Shown: positions 20,692-29,622, counted from the first letter of the stretch. The stretch: DNA of 64,000 nucleotides from Thermoanaerobaculia bacterium (GCA_030431255.1 JAUIJL010000003.1:124001-188000); one strand, 5' to 3'. Made by a program: numbers and translations. The notes: generated by a model from the letters alone, not told the origin.

Positions 20692-21957
20692 ATGCTCAAT
20701 CGTGATCGCTTGATCAACGCCAGTCGGCCGGCCTTTCCAATACTTCTGAGCCTTGTCGTGTGGGTAGCCCTAGCCCCATGTTCCTCCCTTCATGCGGACA
20801 CTCTGTGGATCACTGGGGTCAAGATCTACCCGTCGCCCCAGGCGCAGCCGATTGAGCTCGGCGCCGTTCTCATCCGCGAGGGAGTGATCGCGGACGTGAC
20901 GACCTCGCTGCCCGAGGAGGTCAAGAGCGATGTCGAGGTGGTCGACGGTAAGGGCAAGACGCTGACCGCCGGTTTTTGGAATAGCCACGTGCATTTCACA
21001 CCGCCCGTCTGGAGCCCGCCTTCGGAGATGGGGGAGCAGAAGCTTCAGGGGCTCCTCGAGGAGATGCTCACCAGCCGTGGGTTCACGTCGGTGGTCAATA
21101 CCGGTGCAAATCCCCGCTGGATCGCCGTGCTGCGGGAGAGGATCGAAGGCGGGGTGCCCGGACCGAGGATTCTGACCGCCGCCGGCAGTTTCGTCGGTAA
21201 AGACGCGTCTCCGGCCTACCTGGATTTCAAGCTGCCGGAGCTGGAGACAGCGGAGCAAGCTCGAGCGGTCACCGCAGGGGCGATTGAGGAGCTGCGCCCA
21301 CAGGGCATTAAGATCTTCTCGGGCTCCTTCGTCGGTCCCGGAGAAGCGGCCCACATGACGTTGCCCGTGGTCAAGGCAGTGACCGAAACAGCTCACCAAC
21401 AAGGCGTTTGGGTGATTTCTCATCCCCAAAGCCTGCGCGGAGTCGAGCTGGCGGTGGACGGTGGCGTCGACGTATTGGCCCACACGGCTCCCCACGCCGG
21501 CCGGTGGCCCGAGGCCCTCGTTCATCGGGCCGTCGAGCGCAAAGTAGCCTTGATCCCGACCCTGAAGCTCTGGCGTTACGAAGCTGCCAAAGGTCCGAGA
21601 ACGCCAGGGGAGATCGAAGCCTTCCAACAAGCTGGAGTCGGCCAGCTCAGGCAATTCGCCGAGGCTGGTGGCGAGGTGCTCTTCGGCACCGACGTCGGTT
21701 ATATGACCCTCTTCGAAACCACCGAAGAATTCCAGAAGATGTCGGAAGCCGGCCTCGACTACAGAGAGATCCTCGCGTCCTTGACCACCGCACCGGCAAG
21801 TCGATTCGTGGACGAAAGCGGCACCATTGCTGTGGGGGAGCGAGCGGATCTCGTGATGCTCGACGGCGATCCGGCAGTGGATCCTACGGCGTTTGCTCGG
21901 GTCGAGATGACGATTCGAGGGGGGCGAATCGTGTTTCGGGCGCCGGCGAGCCGGTGA
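20692..21957 (+). CDS. Secreted amidohydrolase-family enzyme (imidazolonepropionase-like)
   Basis: A 421-residue protein with an N-terminal signal segment (PILLSLVVWVALAPC) and an amidohydrolase fold. Metal-binding HVH is at residues 99-101 in the context GFWNSHVHF. VISHPQ and VLAHTAPH follow further on, and EVLFGTDVGY supplies the late aspartate. The C-terminal PASRFVDESGTIAVGERADL and VMLDGDP segment is the usual strand rebuilding the beta-sandwich. GAGGA lies seven bases before ATG 20692. The substrate cannot be read from sequence; family members hydrolyse cyclic amides, peptides or related C-N bonds. It is followed after 47 bases by a co-oriented envelope operon and may or may not be co-transcribed with it. 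Confidence 0.85.
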   Translation: MLNRDRLINASRPAFPILLSLVVWVALAPCSSLHADTLWITGVKIYPSPQAQPIELGAVLIREGVIADVTTSLPEEVKSDVEVVDGKGKTLTAGFWNSHVHFTPPVWSPPSEMGEQKLQGLLEEMLTSRGFTSVVNTGANPRWIAVLRERIEGGVPGPRILTAAGSFVGKDASPAYLDFKLPELETAEQARAVTAGAIEELRPQGIKIFSGSFVGPGEAAHMTLPVVKAVTETAHQQGVWVISHPQSLRGVELAVDGGVDVLAHTAPHAGRWPEALVHRAVERKVALIPTLKLWRYEAAKGPRTPGEIEAFQQAGVGQLRQFAEAGGEVLFGTDVGYMTLFETTEEFQKMSEAGLDYREILASLTTAPASRFVDESGTIAVGERADLVMLDGDPAVDPTAFARVEMTIRGGRIVFRAPASR

Positions 21958-22004
21958 GGGATTGGATGGACTCGGATCGCCCTCCCGGCTAGAATTCGTC
22001 ACGG

Positions 22005-22856
22005 ATGGAATGTTCAAGAATACCGAAGCTTTTTCATCGAGCTCGCCTGTGGACCGTGAATTTGCATGCCTATTTGGCCGAGCACTTTTGCTTGCTGAGC
22101 CCCGTCGGAATGGTGTTGATTTTGGTGTGGAGTTTCCCGGTCCGCGCTGAAACGCCTTGCTCGAAGGAGCTCAAGTCTTCGTCTCCCAGGGCTTATCAAT
22201 GGCGCGGAGATTATTGTGAGGGCAGCTGCTCGGAAGACGTTTCCGGCGAGTGGCTGGAGCTCGTGTCTATGACCCGCTGGTCGAGTCACCTACTGCCCCA
22301 CGAGTCGATCGAGTTGGCTGACCTCCCCTTGAGCTGGGCATTGCCGCCGCTTACAAAGCGGCTCCAACTAAGTTTGCGCTCATTGGATCCGTTCGTTTGT
22401 TATCGCCTCGATGCCGAGCTGCCTGCGGAAGCCGAAAGCTTTGTCTGGCATATCGATCTGGCGGTGGCATTGGGTTTGGTGGAAAAGACACCAAACGGTT
22501 TCGCCGACATCGGTTTTTTGTTGGAAGCCACCTTGGAGAACGGGGAAAAGGTTGTGGTGCCGGTGAAGATCGGCCCGCGTCCGGAAGCTTTGGAGATGAA
22601 GATTCAACCTGGATTCGCGCTCTCGTCTCTGGAATGGTATCTCGGACCACGAGACTCTCCGCCTACCGCTGAATCGAAGCGATCCGGGAACGCGTCTGGG
22701 CGGTTCTTCCCGGCGGATGAGCCTGTAGCGCTGGAGCTAGAGTGTGGACAAAAAGGGTGGTCTCGGCTCGAGGTGTCCGCCACGACCTACCGGCCACCGA
22801 ATCGGCCCGTGACCCGTGGCTACGATGTTTATCTCGACTGCTCGGCGGCGCCTTGA
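22005..22856 (+). CDS. Secreted protein of unknown function with RGDYCEG motif
   Basis: A 283-residue protein that I do not recognise at family level. A hydrophobic segment (SPVGMVLILVWSFPVRA) ending in an Ala-Glu junction near residue 48 is a plausible signal peptide. The mature part starts with a cysteine-containing stretch (TPCSKELK, then QWRGDYCEGSCSEDVSGEWL). The remainder is predicted mostly beta, with no enzymatic motif. It is the first gene of a four-gene co-oriented set (22005-26328) whose other members are membrane or periplasmic. The next gene begins nine bases after its stop codon, so the two are surely co-transcribed. Another possibility is a lipid-free periplasmic binding or scaffold protein; function unknown. 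Confidence 0.6.
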   Translation: MECSRIPKLFHRARLWTVNLHAYLAEHFCLLSPVGMVLILVWSFPVRAETPCSKELKSSSPRAYQWRGDYCEGSCSEDVSGEWLELVSMTRWSSHLLPHESIELADLPLSWALPPLTKRLQLSLRSLDPFVCYRLDAELPAEAESFVWHIDLAVALGLVEKTPNGFADIGFLLEATLENGEKVVVPVKIGPRPEALEMKIQPGFALSSLEWYLGPRDSPPTAESKRSGNASGRFFPADEPVALELECGQKGWSRLEVSATTYRPPNRPVTRGYDVYLDCSAAP

Positions 22857-22864
22857 AGAGGGCG

Positions 22865-23935
22865 ATGATCGGCAGCTATCAGTGGTGGCGTCGTTGGTTT
22901 CGGTTGCGAAAGCTGATTCACGAAGCCCGGGATCGAGAAGTCAGCCGCGTCTTGGACGAGCCCGTGGAAGACGAGAAACAGAGCATCCCCAATTTGGAAG
23001 AGCTAGAAAAGGCATTCGAGGGTCACGACCAGCAGATGCCGGTTCTCATTCCGCTTTTGTTGATTCTCTTGATCGCCGCTTTTTTGGCATCGTCACTGAT
23101 TCTGAAGACGGATGAGTTTGACGTGGTGCTTTCCTTGGATTGCAGCGAGGTGGTTTTGCAACCGGTCGGTGAGCTCGTATTTCCGGCCCTGCTCGACGCC
23201 AAAAGCCTGCATTTAGGTGGGCTCCAACAAGTGCGTTTTCGGGATCGAGTCGAGCAGACACCAAGAGCGGTGTTGCAAGCCGAACCGGGCGGCCGCTTGG
23301 CAGTCCAGGCCTGGAAAGTTGCGGACGATCGTCCGGTGCATCTCGCCATTCGGTCTGGTCACGAGACATGGCGAGCCCGTCCGAGCCCGGAGTTGCGAGA
23401 GCTACGGATCTCCATGCTCGGTCCGGTTCATGTGGACCCACCGAGCTTCGGCTCGCTGAGCCTCGACCGACCGACGCCGTTCTCCGCGGAGCCGGCCGAC
23501 GACGATCTTCGGGTGAGCTGGGAACGGCAACCGAGCTCCGAGCCCCTCCAATTTGATCCGCCGACGATTCGTGGCCTCCAAGTGCTCTTCGAGCGCCCGA
23601 CCCGAGTCGGGACTCGAATTTCATCGGGCATTTTGTCTGGGGAGCTGATCATCGAGGATCTCGCAGGGGAAAAGACCGAGCTGACCGTGGGCGAGGCGTT
23701 GAAGCTCGAAGGAGTTGACGGTGAGCTGACACAGCTGAGCTCCGATGGCGAAAAGATCCGGCTGCGCTTCGTGGGCAAGCTGTCCGACGCGCGGCTGGGC
23801 TACTCGCAGCTTCGATCCCTTCGACCTTCCTATTTCGATGTGCTTCTTCACCATCCGGCGCTCGGCGTCTTGAGGTCTCTGATCCTCACCCTTTCATCCA
23901 TTTTGGCGTTTCTGTGGGCATGGCTTCGTCGATGA
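22865..23935 (+). CDS. Membrane-anchored protein of unknown function, TM helix at each end
   Basis: A 356-residue protein. An N-terminal basic/acidic cytoplasmic-looking segment (about 1-58, rich in Arg and Glu) is followed by one strong helix, VLIPLLLILLIAAFLASSLI (about 60-80). A long beta-rich, charge-balanced region comes next. The end has a second helix (GVLRSLILTLSSILAFLWAW) near the C-terminus. The topology suggests a periplasmic domain held at both ends. ATG 22865 follows an AAGAGGG-type ribosome site just after the upstream stop; a longer start at 22742 would overlap the previous gene by over 100 bases and is less likely. The stop codon overlaps the next gene's ATG. I do not recognise a family. 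Confidence 0.6.
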   Translation: MIGSYQWWRRWFRLRKLIHEARDREVSRVLDEPVEDEKQSIPNLEELEKAFEGHDQQMPVLIPLLLILLIAAFLASSLILKTDEFDVVLSLDCSEVVLQPVGELVFPALLDAKSLHLGGLQQVRFRDRVEQTPRAVLQAEPGGRLAVQAWKVADDRPVHLAIRSGHETWRARPSPELRELRISMLGPVHVDPPSFGSLSLDRPTPFSAEPADDDLRVSWERQPSSEPLQFDPPTIRGLQVLFERPTRVGTRISSGILSGELIIEDLAGEKTELTVGEALKLEGVDGELTQLSSDGEKIRLRFVGKLSDARLGYSQLRSLRPSYFDVLLHHPALGVLRSLILTLSSILAFLWAWLRR

Positions 23936-25101
23936 GCCGATCTCAGTCATACCGCCGGCTCGCCGGGATTCGCCGCATCTTCGCTGTGGCCGTCTTGTGT
24001 GTCGGCGCTCTGTGCCAGGTGATGAATGCCGATGACTCGCCGGCGCGCGCCAAGGATCGAGTGCTATTGATAGAAAGCGGCTTTCAGATCGGTAGTGCCT
24101 TGGTCGTCGCTACCCGCGGCAAGACACTTTGGGCGGTGACTGCTGATCACGTGATTCGCGGCTCACAGCAGCCGATCTCTGCCCGAGCCCATCCGTGGCC
24201 GGATCTTCGACTCGAAGTCCGGGTGTTGGAGCGCTTTCGGGATTCCCGCCTGGATCTTGCGATCCTTGAGCTTGACCTACCTCAAGCAGTGGCGGTATCC
24301 AAACCGGAATCCTGGCGCAGCTTGGAAGTGGTAAATCTTGCTCTCGGCAATAAATCGGACCACTTCCGGTTCATTGGCCACCCTTCCGAGCCGTGGATCG
24401 TGTCTTCCAGAGCGGAGCTGCAAGGCGTCGAAGGCCCATTCGTCACCTTTCATTACCATTGCGCAGACGGTCTCTCGGGCGGTGCAGTTTTCGACGAGCA
24501 TTGGCGATTAGTCGCTATGCCCTTGCGCAGCAAGTCGAGGCTGCTGTGCGAATCGATTCGAGCAGATTCTCTATTCCGTGTTCTGACTGAGCGCTGGAAT
24601 CTGAAGACCTCATGGCGGCTGGTGGATTCTCAAACCTCGAAGGAAACCTTCGGGTCGATCACCATACCCGTGTACCCGGCTGCACTGAAGGCCGGACCCG
24701 CTTCCGGCCTGCCCCGTGGAGCCCGCTTGAATCGGCATCATGTAGAGGCGCTGGCCTCGGATCTCGAAGGGGTCGCGATCGCCGCAGATTCTCGGGAAGC
24801 ATGGAGACTATCGGTTGAAATCCTCGACTACTCCCATCGCCGGGTCTCCGAGGCGGCTTACGGAGTATCCGTACAAAGTGATGTTTTCGAGGCGCGCATG
24901 CGGGTCGAGCTCCTAAGCCGTTCCGGCGCCCATGTCTTCTCGAAGACTTATCCAGTGGAGTGGGTGGACTACGAAGGTGGGCACAGCATGGTTGGAGGAC
25001 CGTCCCCACCGATCTCGGAGCTGATGCAAGCCCTCGTCAATCGATCTCGTCGGGATATCGCGGAGGTGATTGCAACGGCGCAACGTGCAGTCTCGAAATA
25101 G
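23932..25101 (+). CDS. Exported trypsin-like serine protease with extra C-terminal domain
   Basis: A 389-residue protein with signal segment IFAVAVLCVGALCQVMNA. The next region matches a trypsin-like fold with all three catalytic residues: His73 in AVTADHVI, Asp108 in SRLDLAILELD, and Ser182 in CADGLSGGAVFD (GxSGG). The C-terminal 190 residues form an unrecognised domain. I chose ATG 23932 because it overlaps the upstream TGA (ATGA), a sign of translational coupling; ATGs at 23914 and 23920 are alternatives. Being coupled to a double-anchored membrane protein suggests the two act together at the envelope, for example in regulated proteolysis. The substrate is unknown. Confidence 0.8.
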   Translation: MSRSQSYRRLAGIRRIFAVAVLCVGALCQVMNADDSPARAKDRVLLIESGFQIGSALVVATRGKTLWAVTADHVIRGSQQPISARAHPWPDLRLEVRVLERFRDSRLDLAILELDLPQAVAVSKPESWRSLEVVNLALGNKSDHFRFIGHPSEPWIVSSRAELQGVEGPFVTFHYHCADGLSGGAVFDEHWRLVAMPLRSKSRLLCESIRADSLFRVLTERWNLKTSWRLVDSQTSKETFGSITIPVYPAALKAGPASGLPRGARLNRHHVEALASDLEGVAIAADSREAWRLSVEILDYSHRRVSEAAYGVSVQSDVFEARMRVELLSRSGAHVFSKTYPVEWVDYEGGHSMVGGPSPPISELMQALVNRSRRDIAEVIATAQRAVSK

Positions 25102-25110
25102 GGAGGAGCT

Positions 25111-26328
25111 ATGTCTACACTTCAGGACAAGACCTGCAGCAAGGCGTGGAAAGCGACTTGGTCGCAGTGGTCGAAAAGATTTTTATGCTTGGTGATGCTT
25201 TTGAGCGCCCAGCCAGGCGCCGGTCAGGTGAGTGAGCTGGTGGGCTCATTCCGAAGGCTGGTGACCCCAGAGGTAACTCTGTCCATTGATCATCCGCCCA
25301 AGCTGTGGGTGGACATCGAGCGTGTGATCTTCGCCGAAGCAAAAGGTAAGTGCTCCGACGAGCTTCAGGCCTTGTTGGAACAGGAGTTTGTGCAGCGAGG
25401 TGTAGAGGTGGTCGATCGTCGTAATCTGGACGTCGTGTTGCAGGAACATGGCCTGATTCGCACTCGGCTCATCGAAGAGGAAACCGCTATCGAGCTCGGC
25501 AAGATCCTTGGCGGAGCGACCCTCGTGACCCTCGACGTCCAGCGTTGCCAAACCGAAACACCGACTTGGAGCAAGAGAAGCGGGAAGACCACCACAAGGT
25601 ATGCCAAGGCTCAGACTTTCGTAAAGGGCTCTGCGCAGGTGATCGATTTGGAGACCACGCGCATCTTCTCCTCCCAGGTTTTTGAAGCGGATTTTCAAAA
25701 CACCAATCGATCGTCGAGCGGCCCGGTGCAAAGGCCGTCTCAACAGTTGGTTCACGATCAAGCCATACGGCTCGCAGCCGCAGAGGTCTTGAAGCTGCTT
25801 TTCAGGTGGCAAGAAGGCGTTACCGTGCCCTTCTTCGATTCCAAGAAGTGTGGGCTCAAGAAGGTCTATCAACAGATTGTCGTCGGTGATTTCGGAGCAG
25901 CGGAGGCTCGGGCTGAGAAGGCCGTCGACGAGTGCTCGGCTGGTAAGGACAGCTTGCGGGCGCGTACCTACTACGGATTAGGGGTCACTCAATTCTTGCA
26001 GAACGACTATGAGTCGGCCCTCGGAAACTTCGAGGCGGCCTATGCCTTGGATCCTGAAGAAAGGACCCGCCGCACGGTTCTTGAAACCCAGCGGGCTCTT
26101 GAGATCGAGCGCAAGCTGCAGGGTTATTTGAGCTCTTCAAACCAGAAAGGCCACCAGCAAGCCTTAGCGGACTTTGCCGTTGCAGAGGCGGTCGAAGAAT
26201 CGAAGCGTGCCGGTAGCACAGAGTCCATCAGTGAGCGTCTGAAGGTTCTTAAAGGTCTTCTCGACGACGGTTTGATCACTGAGGACGAATATGCCGAGAA
26301 AAAGGCGGAGATCTTGAAGGATCTGTAG
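25111..26328 (+). CDS. Exported CsgG/FlgO-like protein with TPR and C-terminal SHOCT domain
   Basis: A 405-residue protein preceded by a strong GGGAGGAG ribosome site and starting ten bases after the upstream stop. A signal segment (FLCLVMLLSAQPGAGQ) is followed by a region resembling the CsgG/FlgO-type nucleotide-free alpha/beta domain (about 60-230; LLEQEFVQRGVEVVDRRNLD, ELGKILGGATLVTLDVQ). A TPR-like segment comes next (about 285-330; RARTYYGLGVTQFLQ, ALGNFEAAYALDPEER). The C-terminus, RLKVLKGLLDDGLITEDEYA plus EKKAEILKDL, is a SHOCT domain. It closes the four-gene operon. CsgG-type proteins form outer-membrane pores or sit in the periplasm; which applies here is unknown. Confidence 0.75.
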   Translation: MSTLQDKTCSKAWKATWSQWSKRFLCLVMLLSAQPGAGQVSELVGSFRRLVTPEVTLSIDHPPKLWVDIERVIFAEAKGKCSDELQALLEQEFVQRGVEVVDRRNLDVVLQEHGLIRTRLIEEETAIELGKILGGATLVTLDVQRCQTETPTWSKRSGKTTTRYAKAQTFVKGSAQVIDLETTRIFSSQVFEADFQNTNRSSSGPVQRPSQQLVHDQAIRLAAAEVLKLLFRWQEGVTVPFFDSKKCGLKKVYQQIVVGDFGAAEARAEKAVDECSAGKDSLRARTYYGLGVTQFLQNDYESALGNFEAAYALDPEERTRRTVLETQRALEIERKLQGYLSSSNQKGHQQALADFAVAEAVEESKRAGSTESISERLKVLKGLLDDGLITEDEYAEKKAEILKDL

Positions 26329-26445
26329 GACGAGCCTGGGCAGCGAATTTTCTTGATGACATCGCGGGATAGAATCGGCTATCTTCCGCCGGCCCGATCT
26401 TTCCCAGCCCGCTCACCGAATTCCCGGTAGCCCGTTTTCGTTGAG

Positions 26446-27549
26446 GTGCCGTATGTCCAGTCGGTCCGCCTGTCGAATGCTCGTTTGGCCGAGCCTCGTG
26501 CTCGTCGGCTTCGCCTCAACTCTACGCCGCTGGCCAACGCTCTCAATCCGGCGAATAATTTCTTCAACGGCTCGGTGACCGTCGGCACCCTCGCTCCGGC
26601 CGCCTCGACCATCGTGCGTTTCGCCGTGGTGGTCAACGCCGACGTGACCGACGGCACGCCGTTGGTGAATGTCGCCGGTCTGACCAGCGCCCAAACCCCG
26701 CCGGTCACGGCCCAAGTCATCAGCCTGGTGATCAGCACGCCGATGCTGGCGCTCATGAAAATCGTGGATTCCGATCCGATCGCGGCGGGCGATCTCATCG
26801 TTTACACCCTTTCCTGGGCCAATGTGGGCGCGGACGCGGCCACACAAACGGCCTTGGTCGACACGCTGCCGGTGCAAACCACCTTTGTGAGCGCGTCGGC
26901 GGGCGGGGTCTACGATCCCATGGCCGGCACCGTGACCTGGAACCTGGGCACCTTGGCCGTGGCCGGCGGCGGCTCGGTGACGGTCACCCTCCAGGCTCCG
27001 GCACCGGCCGCGGCGGGCACGATCGTTGTCAATACCGCGACCCTCTTCGGTGACGGTGTGCCGAGCGTCACCGCCGGCACCCAAACCCCCATGCGGGTGC
27101 CGCTCCTGACCTTGATCAAAACCGCCATGCCGACGGAGGCAGCGGTCGGGGAGATCGTGCTCTTCGAGCTGAGCTACGCCAACATCGGCGACGCGCCGGC
27201 CAGCGGGGTCGTGCTCACGGATCTCCTACCCCCGGGCACCGAGCCGGTGGCGATCAGCAATGGCGGGGTCTTCGATCCCATGGCGGGAGAGATCACATGG
27301 AGCCTGGGCACCCTGGCTGCGTCGGCGTCGGGCATGGTCAGCGTGGAAGTGCTGCTGGTAGAGCCCCTGAGCCCCGTGGTCAACCTGGCACTGCTCGAAA
27401 GCACGGAAACCTTGCCGATCACGGCGCGAGCGGAAGTGATCCTCGAAACCCTCCCGGCGATCGAGATTCCGACCCTCTCCCAGTGGGGAGCCCTGCTTCT
27501 GACCATGCTCCTGGGCCTCGCGGCGCTTAGGTTGCAACGGAGGCTCTAA
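26446..27549 (+). CDS. DUF11-repeat surface protein with IPTL-CTERM exosortase signal, apparent 5' frameshift
   Basis: From about 26520 this frame encodes DUF11-type Ig-like repeats (DTLPVQTTFVSASAGGVYDP, VTWNLGTLAVAGGGSVTVTL, then a second pair). The C-terminal tail is IPTLSQWGALLLTMLLGLAA followed by LRLQRRL: the IPTL-CTERM signal of motif, hydrophobic helix and basic end, recognised by exosortase H. That enzyme is encoded at 62552-63127. The first 25 codons of this frame (GTG start 26446) look spurious. A convincing signal peptide, MSSRSACRMLVWPSLVLVGF, starts at ATG 26453 in another frame and runs out of frame near 26520. The gene is therefore probably frameshifted or carries an internal deletion at the 5' end, unless the assembly is wrong. 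Confidence 0.75.
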   Translation: MPYVQSVRLSNARLAEPRARRLRLNSTPLANALNPANNFFNGSVTVGTLAPAASTIVRFAVVVNADVTDGTPLVNVAGLTSAQTPPVTAQVISLVISTPMLALMKIVDSDPIAAGDLIVYTLSWANVGADAATQTALVDTLPVQTTFVSASAGGVYDPMAGTVTWNLGTLAVAGGGSVTVTLQAPAPAAAGTIVVNTATLFGDGVPSVTAGTQTPMRVPLLTLIKTAMPTEAAVGEIVLFELSYANIGDAPASGVVLTDLLPPGTEPVAISNGGVFDPMAGEITWSLGTLAASASGMVSVEVLLVEPLSPVVNLALLESTETLPITARAEVILETLPAIEIPTLSQWGALLLTMLLGLAALRLQRRL

Positions 27550-27651
27550 AGCCGGGCATCTTCAGCGTCCGACCCACGGGGAAGCTCGGTTGTGGTCAAG
27601 CTTCGTCATGGAGACGCGACAAGCCCTTTCTGTAGGGCAGTATTGGCCGTC

Positions 27652-28311
27652 CTAGTCGGGTCGGCTAAAGTGATAGGTCACTTTTTTGTCGCCATTGATG
27701 TGGACGAAACCGTCTGACACAAGGGCTTTAATCACGCGATCCGGGTCGATTTCGATGCCCTTGCCCTTCAAAATCGCCTGGACGTGATTGCGCAAGGTTT
27801 TCCGGCTGCTCGGATTGGCAGTGCCGGGTTTCAGAGTGTTCCTGAAGAGCTGGGCCGCTTTTCGAGTCTCGGACGACACCTTCTTCGACTTTTGGGTGGC
27901 GGACGACTCGGACTGCACACGCCGGGCGGAGCGCCCATAAGCTTGCAGCAGCTCAACAACACGGTCCAGGTCCTTATCGTGGGATAAAACCAGAAATTCC
28001 GTGTTGCTCGGTAAGGTCTCGAGAAGTCTTCCGGCCCAAAAGGCGAGCCCAAAATCCGCGGCATTCTTGCCCGGATTCATCGCTACAAGCTCTAGCTTCT
28101 TGGTTTCGAAAATCTTGGCCAGCACAGGAACGAGCCCTAAACCCACCTTGGGCTCAGGGCCCGCATAGCAGCCGATGATTCGAGAAAAATCTTGCAGAGA
28201 CGCGCCGAATCTTGCGATTTCTTGTGGGCAATTGTCCAGGTCGATGAGCAGGGCTTGCGGGCCCCCTACGGAAGTCTCGTCCTTTTCCATAGGGGCATCG
28301 TATCGTATCAT
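27652..28311 (-). CDS. PIN/NYN-like domain protein
   Basis: A 219-residue protein. The N-terminal half resembles a PIN/NYN-like nuclease fold: ALLIDLDNCPQEI (first acidic cluster), KLELVAMNPGKNAADFGLAF (middle acidic residue), and FLVLSHDKDLDRVVELLQ (late Asp pair after a Ser-His). The C-terminal region (SSRKTLRNHVQAILKGKGIE and VIKALVSDGFVHINGDKKVT) looks like a small winged-helix/LOTUS-like domain, a common partner of NYN domains. It is therefore probably an RNA- or DNA-acting nuclease. The start could be ATG 28311 or ATG 28290 (MEKDETS). It is downstream of and co-oriented with amrS, 111 bases apart, with no evident functional link. Confidence 0.65.
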   Translation of the reverse strand: MIRYDAPMEKDETSVGGPQALLIDLDNCPQEIARFGASLQDFSRIIGCYAGPEPKVGLGLVPVLAKIFETKKLELVAMNPGKNAADFGLAFWAGRLLETLPSNTEFLVLSHDKDLDRVVELLQAYGRSARRVQSESSATQKSKKVSSETRKAAQLFRNTLKPGTANPSSRKTLRNHVQAILKGKGIEIDPDRVIKALVSDGFVHINGDKKVTYHFSRPD

Positions 28312-28422
28312 CGCGCCTTAGACCGACCAGACCTCTCTTTGCGACGAGGGAGTGCTTTCTGACGCTTGAGATGGGAATCGCTTTAGAAGGCAATCGATTT
28401 GAGGAGGCGATGGAATTCGACT

Positions 28423-29511
28423 TCAGCCCGACAACCGCACGGGTCGGCGTCGCGGTCCCCAAGTGCCCGGCGGTCCTTGGAAGCGGCCTGCGACTCGATG
28501 TCCGCAGCCTGCGCAGTGGCCGTCGTCGGTAAGGCCCCAATGACCGAGGTGGTAGCGGTCTCGTTCGATCAAGAGCGCGTCGCAGGATGGGCAGCGGGTG
28601 GAGCCGCCTTCGACGTCGCTGACGTTGCCGGTGTAGACGTAGGACGCGCCGTTCGCCTTGGCGATGCGGCGGGCTCGGCTGAGGGTGGAAGCCGGGGTCC
28701 TAGGTTTGTCGAGCATTTTGAAGTCGGGGTGGAAGGCGGTGAAGTGCAGCGGCACGCCGGGTCCGAGGTGCTCGACGACCCATTGGCTGAGGGCGTGCAG
28801 CTCGGCGTCGGAATCGTTTTCACCTGGGATCAACAAGGTGGTGATTTCCACCCAGACCTCGGTTTCGTGGACCAGGTATTCGAGGGTTTCGAGCACGGGT
28901 TGGAGATCGGCGCCGCAGATCTTGCGATAGAAATCGTTGCTGAACGCTTTCAGGTCGACGTTGGCGGCGTCCATGCAGCCGAAAAACTCGGTCCGGGGCT
29001 CGGGGCAGATCTCTCCGGCGGTGACGGCGACGGTGGCGATGCCCAGCTCGTGGCAGGCATCGGCCACGTCGACCGCGTATTCCAAGAAGATCACGGGGTC
29101 GTTGTAGGTGAAGGCGACGCTGCGGCAGTCGAGCCGTTGGGCGGCCTTGGCCAAGGTTTGCGGATCGGCACGGTCGGAGAGGGTTTCGATCTCGCGGGAT
29201 TTGGAAATATCCCAATTCTGGCAGAACTTGCAGGCCAGGTTGCAGCCGGCGGTGCCGAAGGAAAGCACCGGGGTGCCGGGATAGAAATGATTTAAGGGTT
29301 TCTTTTCGATCGGGTCGATACAGAACCCCGAGGACCGTCCATAGGTGGTGAGCACCATCTGCTTGCCCTGGCGGGCGCGCACGAAGCAGAGGCCTCGCTT
29401 TCCGTCCCGAAGCTTGCAGAAGCGCGGGCAGAGGTCGCATTGCAGGCGACCATCCGCCAGCTCGTGCCAATAGCGCGCGGCATGGGTTGGGCCTTCGATC
29501 GGTGCGTCCAT
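28423..29511 (-). CDS. amrS: AmmeMemoRadiSam system radical SAM enzyme
   Basis: A 362-residue radical SAM protein with the family signature CNLACKFCQNWDISKSRE (CxxxCxxC for the iron-sulfur cluster), preceded by CDLCPRFCKLRDGKRGLCFV and RSSGFCIDPIEKKPLNHFYP, all typical of AmrS. Later motifs YNDPVIFLEYAVDVADACHE and NVDLKAFSNDFYRKICG agree. A C-terminal zinc-ribbon-like segment (CPSCDALLIERDRYH, CAGCGHRVAGRF) is present. The family is named after its usual partners AMMECR1 and Memo; neither gene is in this window, so it is an orphan here or its partners lie elsewhere. The exact reaction is not established. ATG 29511 fits family length. Confidence 0.9.
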   Translation of the reverse strand: MDAPIEGPTHAARYWHELADGRLQCDLCPRFCKLRDGKRGLCFVRARQGKQMVLTTYGRSSGFCIDPIEKKPLNHFYPGTPVLSFGTAGCNLACKFCQNWDISKSREIETLSDRADPQTLAKAAQRLDCRSVAFTYNDPVIFLEYAVDVADACHELGIATVAVTAGEICPEPRTEFFGCMDAANVDLKAFSNDFYRKICGADLQPVLETLEYLVHETEVWVEITTLLIPGENDSDAELHALSQWVVEHLGPGVPLHFTAFHPDFKMLDKPRTPASTLSRARRIAKANGASYVYTGNVSDVEGGSTRCPSCDALLIERDRYHLGHWGLTDDGHCAGCGHRVAGRFQGPPGTWGPRRRPVRLSG

Positions 29512-29622
29512 GGGCTCCCTCGGTGGTGCAGATATCCTCGTCTTCCTATTCTATCGGTCACTGCCGTCGACAGTGTTTGCCAGGCGGCGTCCATCGCCGG
29601 TTGTGATGAGTGATTTCGTCTG

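Noticed and set aside
22742-22864. Longer start for the double-anchored membrane protein
   Set aside because: It would overlap the preceding gene by 115 bases, while ATG 22865 has a ribosome site right after the upstream stop.
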